The notes beneath the pieces were generated by a model. The model made no database searches, was not told where the DNA came from, and worked only from the letters and a program-made list of their open reading frames with translations. A stretch of 64,000 bases of DNA from Neocallimastix lanati (nom. inval.) (lineage: Eukaryota > Neocallimastigomycota > Neocallimastigomycetes > Neocallimastigales > Neocallimastigaceae): the NCBI GenBank assembly GCA_016946835.1, contig JACVTC010000211.1:124001-188000 (forward strand), in the 5' to 3' direction. The stretch's first letter is position 1; the number at the start of each line of letters is the position of its first letter. Of this stretch, positions 48,256 to 58,602 are shown piece by piece. Both the position numbers and the translations under genes were made by a program.

Positions 48256-49312
48256 CTTTTATATCCGACCAGGAATGCCAAAAGACTTTTGTCTTAAATC
48301 TACCAATTATAATTTTCACACTGAAAATAAGAATAAAGTAAAAGAAGTGAAAGAATTTTTTGAAGATATTTTTGTCGACAAGGAATTGATACAGTATGTA
48401 TTAAAAATTTTAGCTTCCACTCTTACTTACGGTAATAAATTGCGTGCCATTGTATTTTTTATTGGATCGGGTAGAAACGGTAAGACTACGCTTACTAACA
48501 TGTTACGTCTTTCACTAGGAGATTATGCTGCAACGCCAAATGTTTCTTTATTTTTAGGAAAATCGGTTAGTGCTGATAAACCAAGTCCACAAATGGTAGA
48601 TCTTAATTGTGCAAGAGTGGCCATATGTGAAGAACCAGATGCTCGTAGTATTGCTATTACAGGTGATACTAAAGCTATAACCGGTAATGTAGGCTTTATT
48701 AAAACCCGAACCTTGTATAAGGATGTTCAAGCAGTATCTGTTGATTTACTACCCATTATTAATACAAATGACAAATTGACAATATCTAACTTAGATAATG
48801 CTTTGATTGATCGTATTCTTGTTATCCCTTTCACCCAACGATTCATAAATAAGATGAATATATCTGTCTTATCTTCAACTCAAAATATCAATAACCCTTC
48901 AATAAAAAGAGCTAATACAAGATGGCAAGGTTCTCGAGTTCAAGGTTATGCTGAAGCTTTAATTCATTTACTTATTGAAAATTATCAAGAGGATTACACC
49001 TCCCTAGAAATTCCTGAATCTGTGGTTAATGCAACCAAAAGTTTTATTATGCGTAGTGACCATATTGCTAGATTTTTGGAAAAGAATATTGTTGATAAAA
49101 ATGACAATCATGCTATTCCAATTGATGAACTTTACACCGTTTATAAGAATTGGTTTAAGCAATACGTATCCACTCGTTCCGTATTTTATAGTTTGGAAGA
49201 TTTTCGTATGGATTTAATTAAATATAGTATTCGTATCAAAAATTTATCTTCAAATTCGGATTCGGATTCTAAGAAAACCGTTGAATCCATTATTGGATAC
49301 AGATTTATTTAA
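48251..49312 (+). pseudogene. D5-type SF3 helicase (NCLDV primase-helicase), C-terminal part only
   Basis: 353 codons, stop TAA at 49,310. Only the helicase half is present. A D5_N-type segment (VKEFFEDIFVDKELIQYVLK) is followed by Walker A GSGRNGKT (residues 72-79 of the frame), Walker B VAICEEPD (123-130), a sensor-type PIINTNDKL (169-177), the Arg finger region LIDRILVIPF (186-194) and a C-terminal wing to the end. Family knowledge: D5 proteins of poxviruses, asfarviruses and other NCLDVs are fused primase-helicases of about 700-1,000 residues acting at viral DNA replication forks. Here the N-terminal primase is missing, and upstream of about 48,260 the frame is minisatellite. The first ATG inside the conserved part is at 48,275; the earlier start is a TTG in the repeat. 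No introns. Genes 3' to it are convergent. Confidence 0.88.
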
Positions 49313-50148
49313 TTATATTAAAAAAAAAATAAAAGATGATAATCTTAATTTCTTTCATTCCTTTAATATATATAATTTAAACTAATATTTGTATATATTT
49401 ATTATATATATAAAGTTAAACAAAGAAAAAAAAATTATATAATTATATTTATATTTATTTATAATTTAAGAATATATATTGTTAAAAATTATTATTTTAT
49501 TAATTATTATAAAAATAGTTTTAAAAAATTAAAAAAATTTATAATTAGTATAGTTATTTCATTAAAAATGGTAATATAAATATTTTATTTTATTTTATAT
49601 AATGAAATATAATAATTTTATTCAATGATATTTATTATTCTATTAAATGATATTTGTAAACTTGTTCTTTTCATTAAAAGTTTTTATTACTGAAAAAATT
49701 ATTAAATTATTATATTTATATAATACAATTTTAATAGTATATTTAATTTTATTTATTTCTTTTTCATATTACTTAATATTAATATTGATTAAATCATTCA
49801 TTTAATGTTTTACATCAAGTTTTACTGAGTTTATTTTTTAAAATTTTAAAAAAATATAAATTACTAAAATTACGAATCAATAATAAAAATAAAGTAAAAA
49901 TATTTAAATTCAAATTCATACACATTTAATTTTAATAAAATAAAAATTGATTTTAAAAATTATATTTATATAAGTAATGATATATATTATTCTACTATTT
50001 TTTTTTAAAATTTTGTTTATTAATATTTTTTTTAACTAATATAATATTATATAATAATTTTTTATTTATATTAAATTTATAAATGTATTTATAATTTTTT
50101 TATAATTATTTTAATTGAATTATATTTTTTTTTTCTTTTTATAATATT
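49313..50148. other. A+T-rich spacer between convergent D5 and RPB2 genes
   Basis: About 835 bp of low-complexity A+T with no ORF, repeat copy or promoter motif that could be recognised. It receives the 3' ends of both neighbours; A/T runs follow both stops, but no specific terminator is identified. Confidence 0.6.
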
Positions 50149-53100
50149 TTATTCATAAATTGAAGCACGTACTCCAATTGAATCTAAATAAGAATTCATA
50201 ATATTAAAACTATTTGAAACGTTTAAAATAGTAGTTGGTGTATTACAGCAAGTGCTTAAAGTATTTACAGAATGACATATTTCACAATATCGAATATCTA
50301 TAGCATCGGTATTATTTTTAAACATATCTTGTATTATAGCATTAGTACCATGTGCTACTAAGGCATCCTTTTCCATTTCACCAATTCTTAATCCACCATT
50401 ACGAGATTTTCCTTCAGTAGGTTGTTTACTAATAGAATTAACATTTCCTGTGGTACGATAAAACATTTTTTCTTGAACTTGATGTTGTAAAGCAGTGTAG
50501 TAACAAACTCCAACAAACGCATTTCCAATAGATTTACCGGAAATTGGATCGACCATCTCTTCTAAAATTGGAATATCACTTTCAAAGAATTTGGATTCAA
50601 ACGAACGTAAATCTTCGCTTTCTATAGAAGCATCAAAATACGTTCCAAATCTTTGTGGATCCATAATCATACATTTACCAACATACATTTCAATTAAATG
50701 ACCTACCGTCATTCTTGAAGGAAAAGCATGTGGATTTACAATGATATCAGGAATTACACCATATTTTGTTCTTGGCATCATTTCTTCTAGTAATATCGAA
50801 CCAATCACACCCTTCTGAGCATATCGACTTGCGAATTTATCACCTTGTTGTGGTTGATATAAATGTCGAACTTTTACACAGCAATAGCATACATCATCCT
50901 CAATATATTTGGTACAATGATCCACAATCACAGGTTTTCTGAAAATATTTTCTACATCAGTTACTTTATTTGAAATTACATCATATATACGAAATAGTGG
51001 TTCATTGACATTGTGAGGATTATAAGCAATTTTTGTATTTGGTTTTGGTAATCCATCTTTATAGTTTAAATTAATGTTGACTAATATTTCCCTTTTAATG
51101 TTATAGGATAAGTATTGATATCGATATTTAATATTATTAAATAATCCATCTTTAATACTTTTATCATTAAATATTAAACTATCTTCTTGATTGTTGCCAT
51201 ATGCCATGATAGCCACAATGGCATTTTGACCTCCGAATCTGTGGTATGTATTTCCAGTAGTCACCAGAAGTGTATCATTGCTTTCAATAGTAATATTTGA
51301 CAAGTCAGCGAGACGGTTTCTAAATTCATTATTATTTAAAGTTAAATTTTTATCAAATTTAATATTTTCCGAATTCTCTTTCTTCCCATCCATTATTTCG
51401 GGGTTATTTTCATGAACACTATTCTTACTTGAATTTTCTTCAATAGAATTATCCAAAAATTCTAAATTCGAAAATAATTCACTCATATTAATATTATCTT
51501 TATTCAGTAAAAAATCTAAGGACTTATAATGACACAGTCTTCTTGATAAAATATATTCTAGCTTTGTCATACAAAATGGTCTTTGTGCATTAATTAGTCT
51601 TCTAGAATTATCATTGTATTTAAAGATGGTGCTGTCATTCGACATACACTGCTTTGTCATTCCAGCTTGAAATGTGAGTCTTGGTACATGATTATTACCA
51701 GGAAATGGCGATAAAGCACTAATTAAACCAAAAATAAAATTTGGATCAAGTTCTTCGTATTGATAATTGATATTAATTTTATTTTCAGAAATTTCAACAA
51801 GTCTTATGCCAATTTCTTTTCCGTTTTTCTTTATTCTAATTGGTCGAAACATTCTTCCTTCATCCGTAAATAAATAATAACTGATGTTATCGAAAACACA
51901 ACTTATATAAGGATATTTCAATTTTAATACTTTATAAGTAAAGTCTACTAAATCGGTGGTAGTGAATCCGATAAAACGTGTATTCAATAATACTGGATAT
52001 TTTTTTCCAGTTTTTAAAGTTTTTCTTTTTTCATTAGGACTATTAGAATTACTAGTGTCACTATCACAATAATCATCATCTCCATATTCAGAGTTACTTT
52101 GACTATTATCATTACTTTTATTTTCAGTGTTACTTTGGCTATTATCATTAATATTTTCATCTGAATTACTATTACTATTATCGTCATCTTTTTTATCTTG
52201 AGTTGTAGCATCATATATTTCATTATACTTGAATAAAAAGGGTTCAAGAATTTTTTCATTAATAGTAAAATCTGGCCCCATTAATACAGATAATCCAAAA
52301 TATTTTACAAAGCCTACATCTTTGGATTCAGGAGTTTCAAATGGACAAAAATAACCGTAATCATAAGACATACGGAGTTGAGAATTATCACTCTCTGTGT
52401 TGATGGGAATTTGAACTCTTCGTAAATGGGAAAGTTTATCGTAGTAAGAACGCTTACTTAACGTTTGCACAGAAATAGCTTCATATTCTCGGAAATAAGA
52501 ACGAACTTTTCCAGATTTTACATTTCCGTACAATTTTATATTTAAATTTCTAATGAACTTATCCATTGGTAATTTTTTATTTTCCAAAGTAAAATATTTT
52601 ATGCTACGATATAAGGAATAAGGAAAGGTATCAATACGACTGTTATAATATTGAACATTTCCTTCATTATGGAATAATGATCTTGCCATTGCCAAATAAG
52701 TATAGAATTTAGTAGTTTTATCATCATATGACGAATCGTTTGATGATGACTCATTACAATGTAAGTAGTCTGGAGTAAAGTAGCTATCGATCATTCTATC
52801 GACCATGGATAATATTTTATTATGACTTTCGGAACGACGAGCTATAATAGATTGTAATGTTTCTTCAGGAAATGAATCCGGAATAATAATATTAATATCT
52901 TTAGGTAAATTTTCACCAATCACCACCGATACGATTATATTTTTAATTTCATCCAAGGAAAGCGAAGGATTCAAATGATGAAGAATATACACCAATGATA
53001 TACTTTGTCTTTCATGCGACTTAATTCCTTTTATACGTAACTCTTGGAAAAATAATGAATAATAAACTCTAATATCTAATAAGGTATATCTTTTCATATT

Positions 53101-53682
53101 GCTTAATTTTTTTTCTCGACTTTTATTTGAAAATCTATAATGGATATCAATATTAGTGTATTCATTGTTTAAATCCACATAATTTTCATTCCCTAAATTA
53201 TGGTAATCCAATTTAACCTTTTCCCTTTTTTCTTTACTTCTTGTAGATTGCTTTAACATAATCTTTTTTAAATATACAATGTAACTATAATCGGTAAACA
53301 TCTCCAGAGATTGAAATTTTCCTTTTTCATTACATTCCTTATACTCAATACGATCCTCCTTATAAACAAAAAAAGGCGTACAAAATATCTCTTGTGAAAT
53401 AATCACTTTTTCAATCCCATCTACAACGAATACTCCGTCGATTGGTGCTGGTATTTTAATTTCATAATCATCATGAATTAATGATATATAGTATGTCTTT
53501 TTCTCTACCATCAAATGATCATACTCCACCTCTGGAATAGAAATAGTTAAAGGATTTAATTTAGGTAGCTTTTTTTCTAAAAATACTTTAATATCATACA
53601 ACTTTTTTATAAATAATTTATCTATATTAGCATAGACATTATATTGATTTATAAATTTTGCCAAATAATTATTCTCGCTCAT
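50149..53682 (-). CDS. DNA-directed RNA polymerase subunit 2 (RPB2-like), NCLDV type
   Basis: 1,177 codons, intact and intronless, within the usual range for a viral or nuclear second-largest subunit. Motifs in order: YGYFCPFETPES (about residue 446; C-P-x-x-T-P-E signature), GNNQEDSLIFNDKSI (about 826), GDKFASRYAQKGVIG (about 945; active-site wall/hybrid-binding region), PDIIVNPHAFPSRMTVGHLI (about 973), GGLRIGEMEKDALVAHG (near 1,110) and a C-terminal zinc site C-x2-C...CC (about 1,132-1,147). Ser/Asn/Asp-rich inserts lie at about 490-550 and 725-770. It would form the catalytic core with a largest subunit, which is not in the window. It is divergent enough from the host-type signatures (E-D-S, CPFETPE) to suggest a virus. 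Its ATG overlaps that of the UDG by two bases. Confidence 0.9.
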   Translation of the reverse strand: MSENNYLAKFINQYNVYANIDKLFIKKLYDIKVFLEKKLPKLNPLTISIPEVEYDHLMVEKKTYYISLIHDDYEIKIPAPIDGVFVVDGIEKVIISQEIFCTPFFVYKEDRIEYKECNEKGKFQSLEMFTDYSYIVYLKKIMLKQSTRSKEKREKVKLDYHNLGNENYVDLNNEYTNIDIHYRFSNKSREKKLSNMKRYTLLDIRVYYSLFFQELRIKGIKSHERQSISLVYILHHLNPSLSLDEIKNIIVSVVIGENLPKDINIIIPDSFPEETLQSIIARRSESHNKILSMVDRMIDSYFTPDYLHCNESSSNDSSYDDKTTKFYTYLAMARSLFHNEGNVQYYNSRIDTFPYSLYRSIKYFTLENKKLPMDKFIRNLNIKLYGNVKSGKVRSYFREYEAISVQTLSKRSYYDKLSHLRRVQIPINTESDNSQLRMSYDYGYFCPFETPESKDVGFVKYFGLSVLMGPDFTINEKILEPFLFKYNEIYDATTQDKKDDDNSNSNSDENINDNSQSNTENKSNDNSQSNSEYGDDDYCDSDTSNSNSPNEKRKTLKTGKKYPVLLNTRFIGFTTTDLVDFTYKVLKLKYPYISCVFDNISYYLFTDEGRMFRPIRIKKNGKEIGIRLVEISENKININYQYEELDPNFIFGLISALSPFPGNNHVPRLTFQAGMTKQCMSNDSTIFKYNDNSRRLINAQRPFCMTKLEYILSRRLCHYKSLDFLLNKDNINMSELFSNLEFLDNSIEENSSKNSVHENNPEIMDGKKENSENIKFDKNLTLNNNEFRNRLADLSNITIESNDTLLVTTGNTYHRFGGQNAIVAIMAYGNNQEDSLIFNDKSIKDGLFNNIKYRYQYLSYNIKREILVNINLNYKDGLPKPNTKIAYNPHNVNEPLFRIYDVISNKVTDVENIFRKPVIVDHCTKYIEDDVCYCCVKVRHLYQPQQGDKFASRYAQKGVIGSILLEEMMPRTKYGVIPDIIVNPHAFPSRMTVGHLIEMYVGKCMIMDPQRFGTYFDASIESEDLRSFESKFFESDIPILEEMVDPISGKSIGNAFVGVCYYTALQHQVQEKMFYRTTGNVNSISKQPTEGKSRNGGLRIGEMEKDALVAHGTNAIIQDMFKNNTDAIDIRYCEICHSVNTLSTCCNTPTTILNVSNSFNIMNSYLDSIGVRASIYE

Positions 53683-54298
53683 GTCATGGAATGATTTCTT
53701 TATTAAAAATTCAAAATTAATTAATCATATATTAAATCAGTTGAAAACAACGTATTACACACCACCCTTGGAAGAAATATTTGTTATTTTTAAGTATATA
53801 CCATTGGAGAAAGTTAAAGTGGTGATGATTGGTGATGAACCCTACCAAAAATCATGTGATAGAAGCGATGTTGCATTTGCAACACGAAATTCCACTCCTC
53901 CTTTACTATTGAAACGTATATTTCAAAATATGGAAAGTACGGTAACTTCTTTTAAAAGACCAATAGATTACCGTTTAGATCAATGGCTTAAAAATGGAAT
54001 ATTTTTATGCAATTTTTGTTTTACCCGTCCTGTAGTCGATACTATTCCTTTTCATTATTACCTTCTATGGGAACCGTTTATTAACAATTTAGTACAATAT
54101 ATCTCTAATCATCATTCTGTGGTTTTCTTATTATTTGGCTCTAAAGCTATTTCTTTACGTAAATCAATTAATGAAACAAAATCTTCGGTAGTCGAAGTTC
54201 CTCATCCAATCAATGAATATACTAAATTTAAAAATTCAAAATGCTTCATTAAAGCAAGAGAACTTGCTGGTGAAATTGGTTTTACTTTTGAATGGTAA
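53681..54298 (+). CDS. Family-1 uracil-DNA glycosylase, viral type, catalytic Asp replaced by Glu
   Basis: 205 codons covering the whole UNG fold from the SWNDFF start to FTFEW, so the ATG at 53,681 is well placed. The uracil pocket loop, normally G-Q-D-P-Y-H, reads GDEPYQ (residues 51-56): the water-activating Asp is Glu53, the Gln is Asp and the final His is Gln. Phe66 (uracil stacking), Asn111 (in FLCNFCFTR) and the second catalytic His175 (in PHPINEY) are kept. Family knowledge: UNG removes uracil from DNA; in poxviruses the homologue also acts as a polymerase processivity factor, for which glycosylase activity is not required. It runs divergently from RPB2 with overlapping start codons. 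Close kinship to the poxvirus form is an inference; the UNG family call is firm. Confidence 0.82.
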   Translation: MSWNDFFIKNSKLINHILNQLKTTYYTPPLEEIFVIFKYIPLEKVKVVMIGDEPYQKSCDRSDVAFATRNSTPPLLLKRIFQNMESTVTSFKRPIDYRLDQWLKNGIFLCNFCFTRPVVDTIPFHYYLLWEPFINNLVQYISNHHSVVFLLFGSKAISLRKSINETKSSVVEVPHPINEYTKFKNSKCFIKARELAGEIGFTFEW

Positions 54299-54862
54299 AA
54301 CAGTGAAAATATTGCATATATTTTTTTTTAAATTTATTAATAATATTTTATAAATAACATGTATAAAAATTATAAATTAATTAATAATAAATTTAATAAT
54401 AAAAATATTTTTTTAAAAACCAAAAACCAAAAAGCAAAAAAAAAAAAATTATTTACATATATATTTATAAACGTTAAAGAAAATTTTATGTTAATAATTT
54501 TTTAAAATTTTAAAATAACCAAATAAAAAATTATATTTTTTTATATATTTATATTTTTTTATTATAACTCAAAAATATTAAAAATTTTTTTATAATCATA
54601 AAATAAAGGTATAATAGATGAATCATTCATTTATAAATTGATATTTCTATATTTCATATTTATTAATTAAAAAATAGAAAGTAAAAATATTTATTTATTC
54701 ATAATATTAAACATTTATTTATATATTCGTAAATTGTATATTCTTAAATTTTTATAAATTTATTTTATAAAAATAAATATTTTTAAATAAAATATTAATG
54801 GAAAATATTTATACTTTATATATACGAATATTAAGTATTTAAATTTATAAAAAAAAATTATT
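54299..54862. other. A+T-rich spacer before the capping-enzyme gene
   Basis: About 560 bp, almost only A and T, with a T8 run soon after the UDG stop. No ORF. Any promoter of the capping gene should lie here, but no motif stands out from the background. Confidence 0.55.
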
Positions 54863-57307
54863 ATGAATTCATTTATACCATCTAATAATTATTTGTCATT
54901 AGAAAAACAAAAGAGTTTATTTGATATTTTAGAATATATATATGAAAAAATAAACATTATTAAAAGTAATTCTTTTTTCAACGATAAAATTTGTAGTTTT
55001 GAATTAGAATTTAGACTTCGTAGAAAATATGTGAATATAGATTTAAAAAATTTTCTTAATGATAATTCTTGTCAATATTCTGAATTTTCTTACAATGAAA
55101 ATGCAAAAACACGATATAGAATAATATGTAATTCAACTTATCCATGTACTGAAAATGAGAACGAAAATGAAACGACAATAACTCCAACTCCACAAAATGA
55201 GTTCCAGTTTATGGATATTTCAAAATTTTTAAATTATTTAGAAATCAATAAAGACCAAGAAATTACAGAAACTCTAAATAATCATATGGAATATACTAAA
55301 AAAATTACCATGATGACATTTTATTATTTTATATTTAAAATTAATCTTAGTATCGAAGTATTGTTAGATTCATCACAAATTAAAAGGTATTTAAAAATTG
55401 AAGACAAAAGTAAAATTGAAAGTAAAAGCATAATTAAAAGTGGAAATAATAAAAATATTAAAATAGAAATATTAAATCAAAGTAATTATAAATATGAAAA
55501 TATTACCAATAAAAATGATAACAACAATAATGACAGTATATTCAATAATGACAGTGTATTCAATAATGACAGTATTATCAATAAAGACAGTGTATTCAAT
55601 AATGACAATATTATCAATAATGACAGTAATTTAAAAATAGAAAGCAAGTACATTGAAAAGAATAAATCAGAAAAAGAGATCACAGAATATGCAATATATA
55701 AAGAAATGAACGATATAGATGCAAAATTTTCATTATCTATTTTAAAATATATTACACCTATTACTAAGAAAAGACGATCTTTTATGATGAAAAATGGTGC
55801 TCGTATTGATATGACAGTTTTTGATGATAAGAATCAATTAGAAATTGAATTTATGAATAATACTTATCTTGAAAAAGATAATATTATAAATATGATTCAT
55901 TCGATTATGGTATCGTTAGATTGCTCAAATTTCATTCTGGATTATTTATTTTTTTTGATGCCAAATTATGAATTTCAGAAACCAATTACTCCATCGTTAG
56001 ATATTTTATATAAAGAAGCAAAAAATTTAATAAACGATACATTTTATGTAGCGGCTAAAACGGATGGATTTCGTCGATTGATAATCATAATAAATAATTT
56101 GATGTTTAGTATTTCAGAAAACTTTCGTGTAGAATATATTTGTCAAACAAAGGCCGATTTTCATATGGTATTAGATTGTGAATACCTCGATGGTAAATTC
56201 ATTCCGTTTGACTTAATTTATTATAATGATGAAGATTTGAGACATAAATCTTATTCCGATAGAATAAATATTATGAACGCTATTAACTCTGAAGAATTCA
56301 ATAACAAAATAATAAAAAAAAATATTACTAAATGTTCCTCTTTTTCGGAATTACAAAATTTCATAATTTCGTTTAATAAATTTGACAATCCATCTATACC
56401 AAATGACGGTATCATTATTACAAATGGACAATCATCCTATTACGACAATATAAAAGTTTATAAAATTAAAACTAGAAATACAGTAGATCTACGATTTAAT
56501 GGAAGATACTTTTATGCTCGAGATCATTTAATTAAAAAATCAACGGTAAATTTACCATTTTCAGAATATAAAGAAGTGTGCCTACGCTATCATCAACATA
56601 AAAAATTTTATTCAACAAAAAATATTAAAGATGTTCCAAATAATAAAAATAATAATAGAAATAATAACAAAAATAATAATAACAAAAATGATAATAACAA
56701 AAATAATACAGAAATAACTGATAAAAAATTTTGTTGTTATTATTATCGTAAACAAGTTGAAATGATTAATGATGTACCAACTAAAACACGTGTTGTTACT
56801 TATCATTTAGTCAGAGAAAAAAAAGTCCCATTCATTGTGGAAATTAATTTAGACGAAAATTCATTCATTAAAGAGCGGAAAGACAAATATACTTCTAATA
56901 GCATAAACACCTTTAATAGTATACTAATTGCTTCCTACCAAAAAGTAAATCTTGAAATATTTACACCTTCTTCAACTGTTTTAATGCGTAAATATCACAA
57001 TATCATTAAGCAAAATATTCTTCATAAATACAAAGGTAATCTATTAGATATAGGAACAGGAAATGGTGGTGATCTTCACAAGTGGAAAAATTTCCGCAAA
57101 ATTGTTTGTGTCGAACCTGACTTTGAAAAAATAAAAGTTTTAAAGGAACGTATTTCTAAATCCGAAATTCGTAATCGTATCTCAATACTTCAAAATACCA
57201 TTCAAAATGTAGAATTAAGAAATATTTATGATGTTGCTACTTGCTTTTTCGCTCTAAATGATTTTACCTACACTAATATTTCTAGGATGCTCAGTAATAT
57301 ATGCTAA
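54863..57307 (+). pseudogene. mRNA capping enzyme, three-domain viral type, frameshifted near its C-terminus
   Basis: 814 codons to a premature TAA. Domains in order: metal-dependent RNA triphosphatase with the two E-x-E strands ELEF (47-50) and LEIEF (326-330), split by an Asn/Asp/Ser-rich insert with NNDSVF-type repeats (about 215-265). Guanylyltransferase follows with KTDG (Lys399 the guanylate-accepting residue), LDCEYLDGKFIPFDLIYY (about 437), DGIIIT (about 514) and KIKTRNTVDLRF (about 535), then an Asn/Lys repeat (about 595-615). Last is the start of a cap guanine-N7 methyltransferase, LLDIGTGNGGDLHKW (about 726) and VEPD. The order triphosphatase-guanylyltransferase-methyltransferase in one chain is that of poxvirus and asfarvirus capping enzymes. 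The methyltransferase is completed in the +1 frame at 57,258-57,707. The start ATG at 54,863 follows a T/A-rich leader. Confidence 0.85.
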
Positions 57308-57707
57308 GAATATAAATGGAATTTTTTGCTTAATATTTTTTGATTACAATTTATTTTCAGACGATATTGATTCATCCTCTATCACTTATAAACAATGTAT
57401 CCAAACAGAAATTAACCAATTTAAGGATATAATAGATAGGACTTCTATCATTTATTTATTAAGTTCACTTAGATATGCTCATTCAGAATGTGATAATATT
57501 ATGTATATCAATATTACAGATTCTTATGTCATTAATCATTATGAATGTGCTATTAATAGTATAAGAGTTAAAGAAATATTTGTAAAGTATGGATTTAAGC
57601 TTTTAAATGAATATAATGTTGATCTTTTTCCGTTTCTTGATAGGTCACAAATTTCATATACATCAAATATCAAAGTTATTGAATTTTCAAATATCAACGA
57701 ATTTTAA
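57258..57707 (+). pseudogene. Capping enzyme methyltransferase C-terminus, shifted frame
   Basis: The +1 frame from about 57,290 reads YAKNINGIFCLIFFDYNLF and continues to a natural stop at 57,705 with methyltransferase-like content (NHYECAINSIRVKEIFVKYG, FKLLNEYNVDLFPFLDR). A single-base indel at about 57,290-57,310 explains the break. With this piece the protein would be about 945 residues. The gene is either freshly dead or the break is a sequencing error. Codon use and composition match the upstream part. Confidence 0.75.
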
Positions 57708-58136
57708 ATATTTATTTTTATTTAATTTTAAAGTATTTTTAATTTTATTTTAAAAAGAATAATTCTAATATTTATATTTATATAATATTTTATTTTAATT
57801 TACCCTGTTACGTTTAGAATTAAAAAATTTTAAAAAATTATTAAAATTAAAAAAAATATATATATATAATAAATTTAAAAAATTAATAATATATTATAAT
57901 ATATATAATTATTATTTATTAAAAATTATTATTTTTTAAAAAAAAGAAAAAAATTATTTTTAAAATTTATTAAATTTTATATATATAACTATATATTTTA
58001 TAATAAATAATACAATAATAATTAAACATATTTAAAAATATATAATTAAAAATATATTAGATTTAATTTTATAGTTCAATATTTAAAAATTTTAGAAACA
58101 AAAGTGTATTATTTTATATTTATTTTTTTTCAATAA
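57708..58136. other. A+T-rich spacer, no gene
   Basis: Low-complexity A+T only. It marks the right edge of the virus-like gene block. Confidence 0.55.
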
Positions 58137-58245
58137 AACGGTCAAGCGGAAACAATATCCGTCTATGCGAAAGCATACCGAGGTATTATGACTTCCTTAA
58201 TATTCCTATACTTTGAGAAGACTAAAGAGCGGTAAATACGAGAAT
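58137..58245. ncRNA. Candidate structured RNA in a GC-rich island
   Basis: About 110 bp of much higher G+C than the surrounding 1 kb, with no ORF. On the plus strand it folds locally: cgga(aacaata)tccg, then a GAAA tetraloop hairpin tatgc(gaaa)gcata, then aggtatta facing taatattcct. It ends in agactaaagagcgg, which loosely recalls group I intron core strings. No known RNA family was identified, and the strand is uncertain. Confidence 0.3.
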
Positions 58246-58602
58246 TAAAAATAAATAATATATATATATATTAATCGTTAATCAATTTATTTTTTATAAG
58301 CAATCATGGGACAAAGTTGAACAAAACAAAATAGAATAAAAAATAAAATAATGAAAATAATTGATTTGATATAACGATTTTTTTATTTAAATATTTATTA
58401 TTTATTATTTTTATTAAATATTAAATAATAATGATATTAAACTTTTAAAAAAGGTAATTTTTAATTATTATGTTTATAATAATATTTATCTATAATTATA
58501 TATAAAATTTTAAAAATGAAGATTATAAGCAAGTTAATAGATAAATTTAATGACTTAAAGATTTAAATTTATTATAATCTAATAGTAATTTTTAACTAAT
58601 AA
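58246..58602. other. A+T-rich spacer downstream of the chitin-binding gene
   Basis: No ORF or repeat recognised. It probably contains the 3' untranslated region of the minus-strand gene that ends at 58,603. Confidence 0.5.

Noticed and set aside
49029-49217. Small frames overlapping the D5 gene and similar shadows inside RPB2, capping, copia and gypsy genes
   Set aside because: They lie in other frames of well-supported genes and have no motif of their own.
48251-57707. A cytoplasmic linear killer-type plasmid or other virus-like element
   Set aside because: Such plasmids share capping and polymerase genes but lack a D5 SF3 helicase and UNG, and their polymerase genes are differently organised. 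The block is also embedded in chromosomal repeats.
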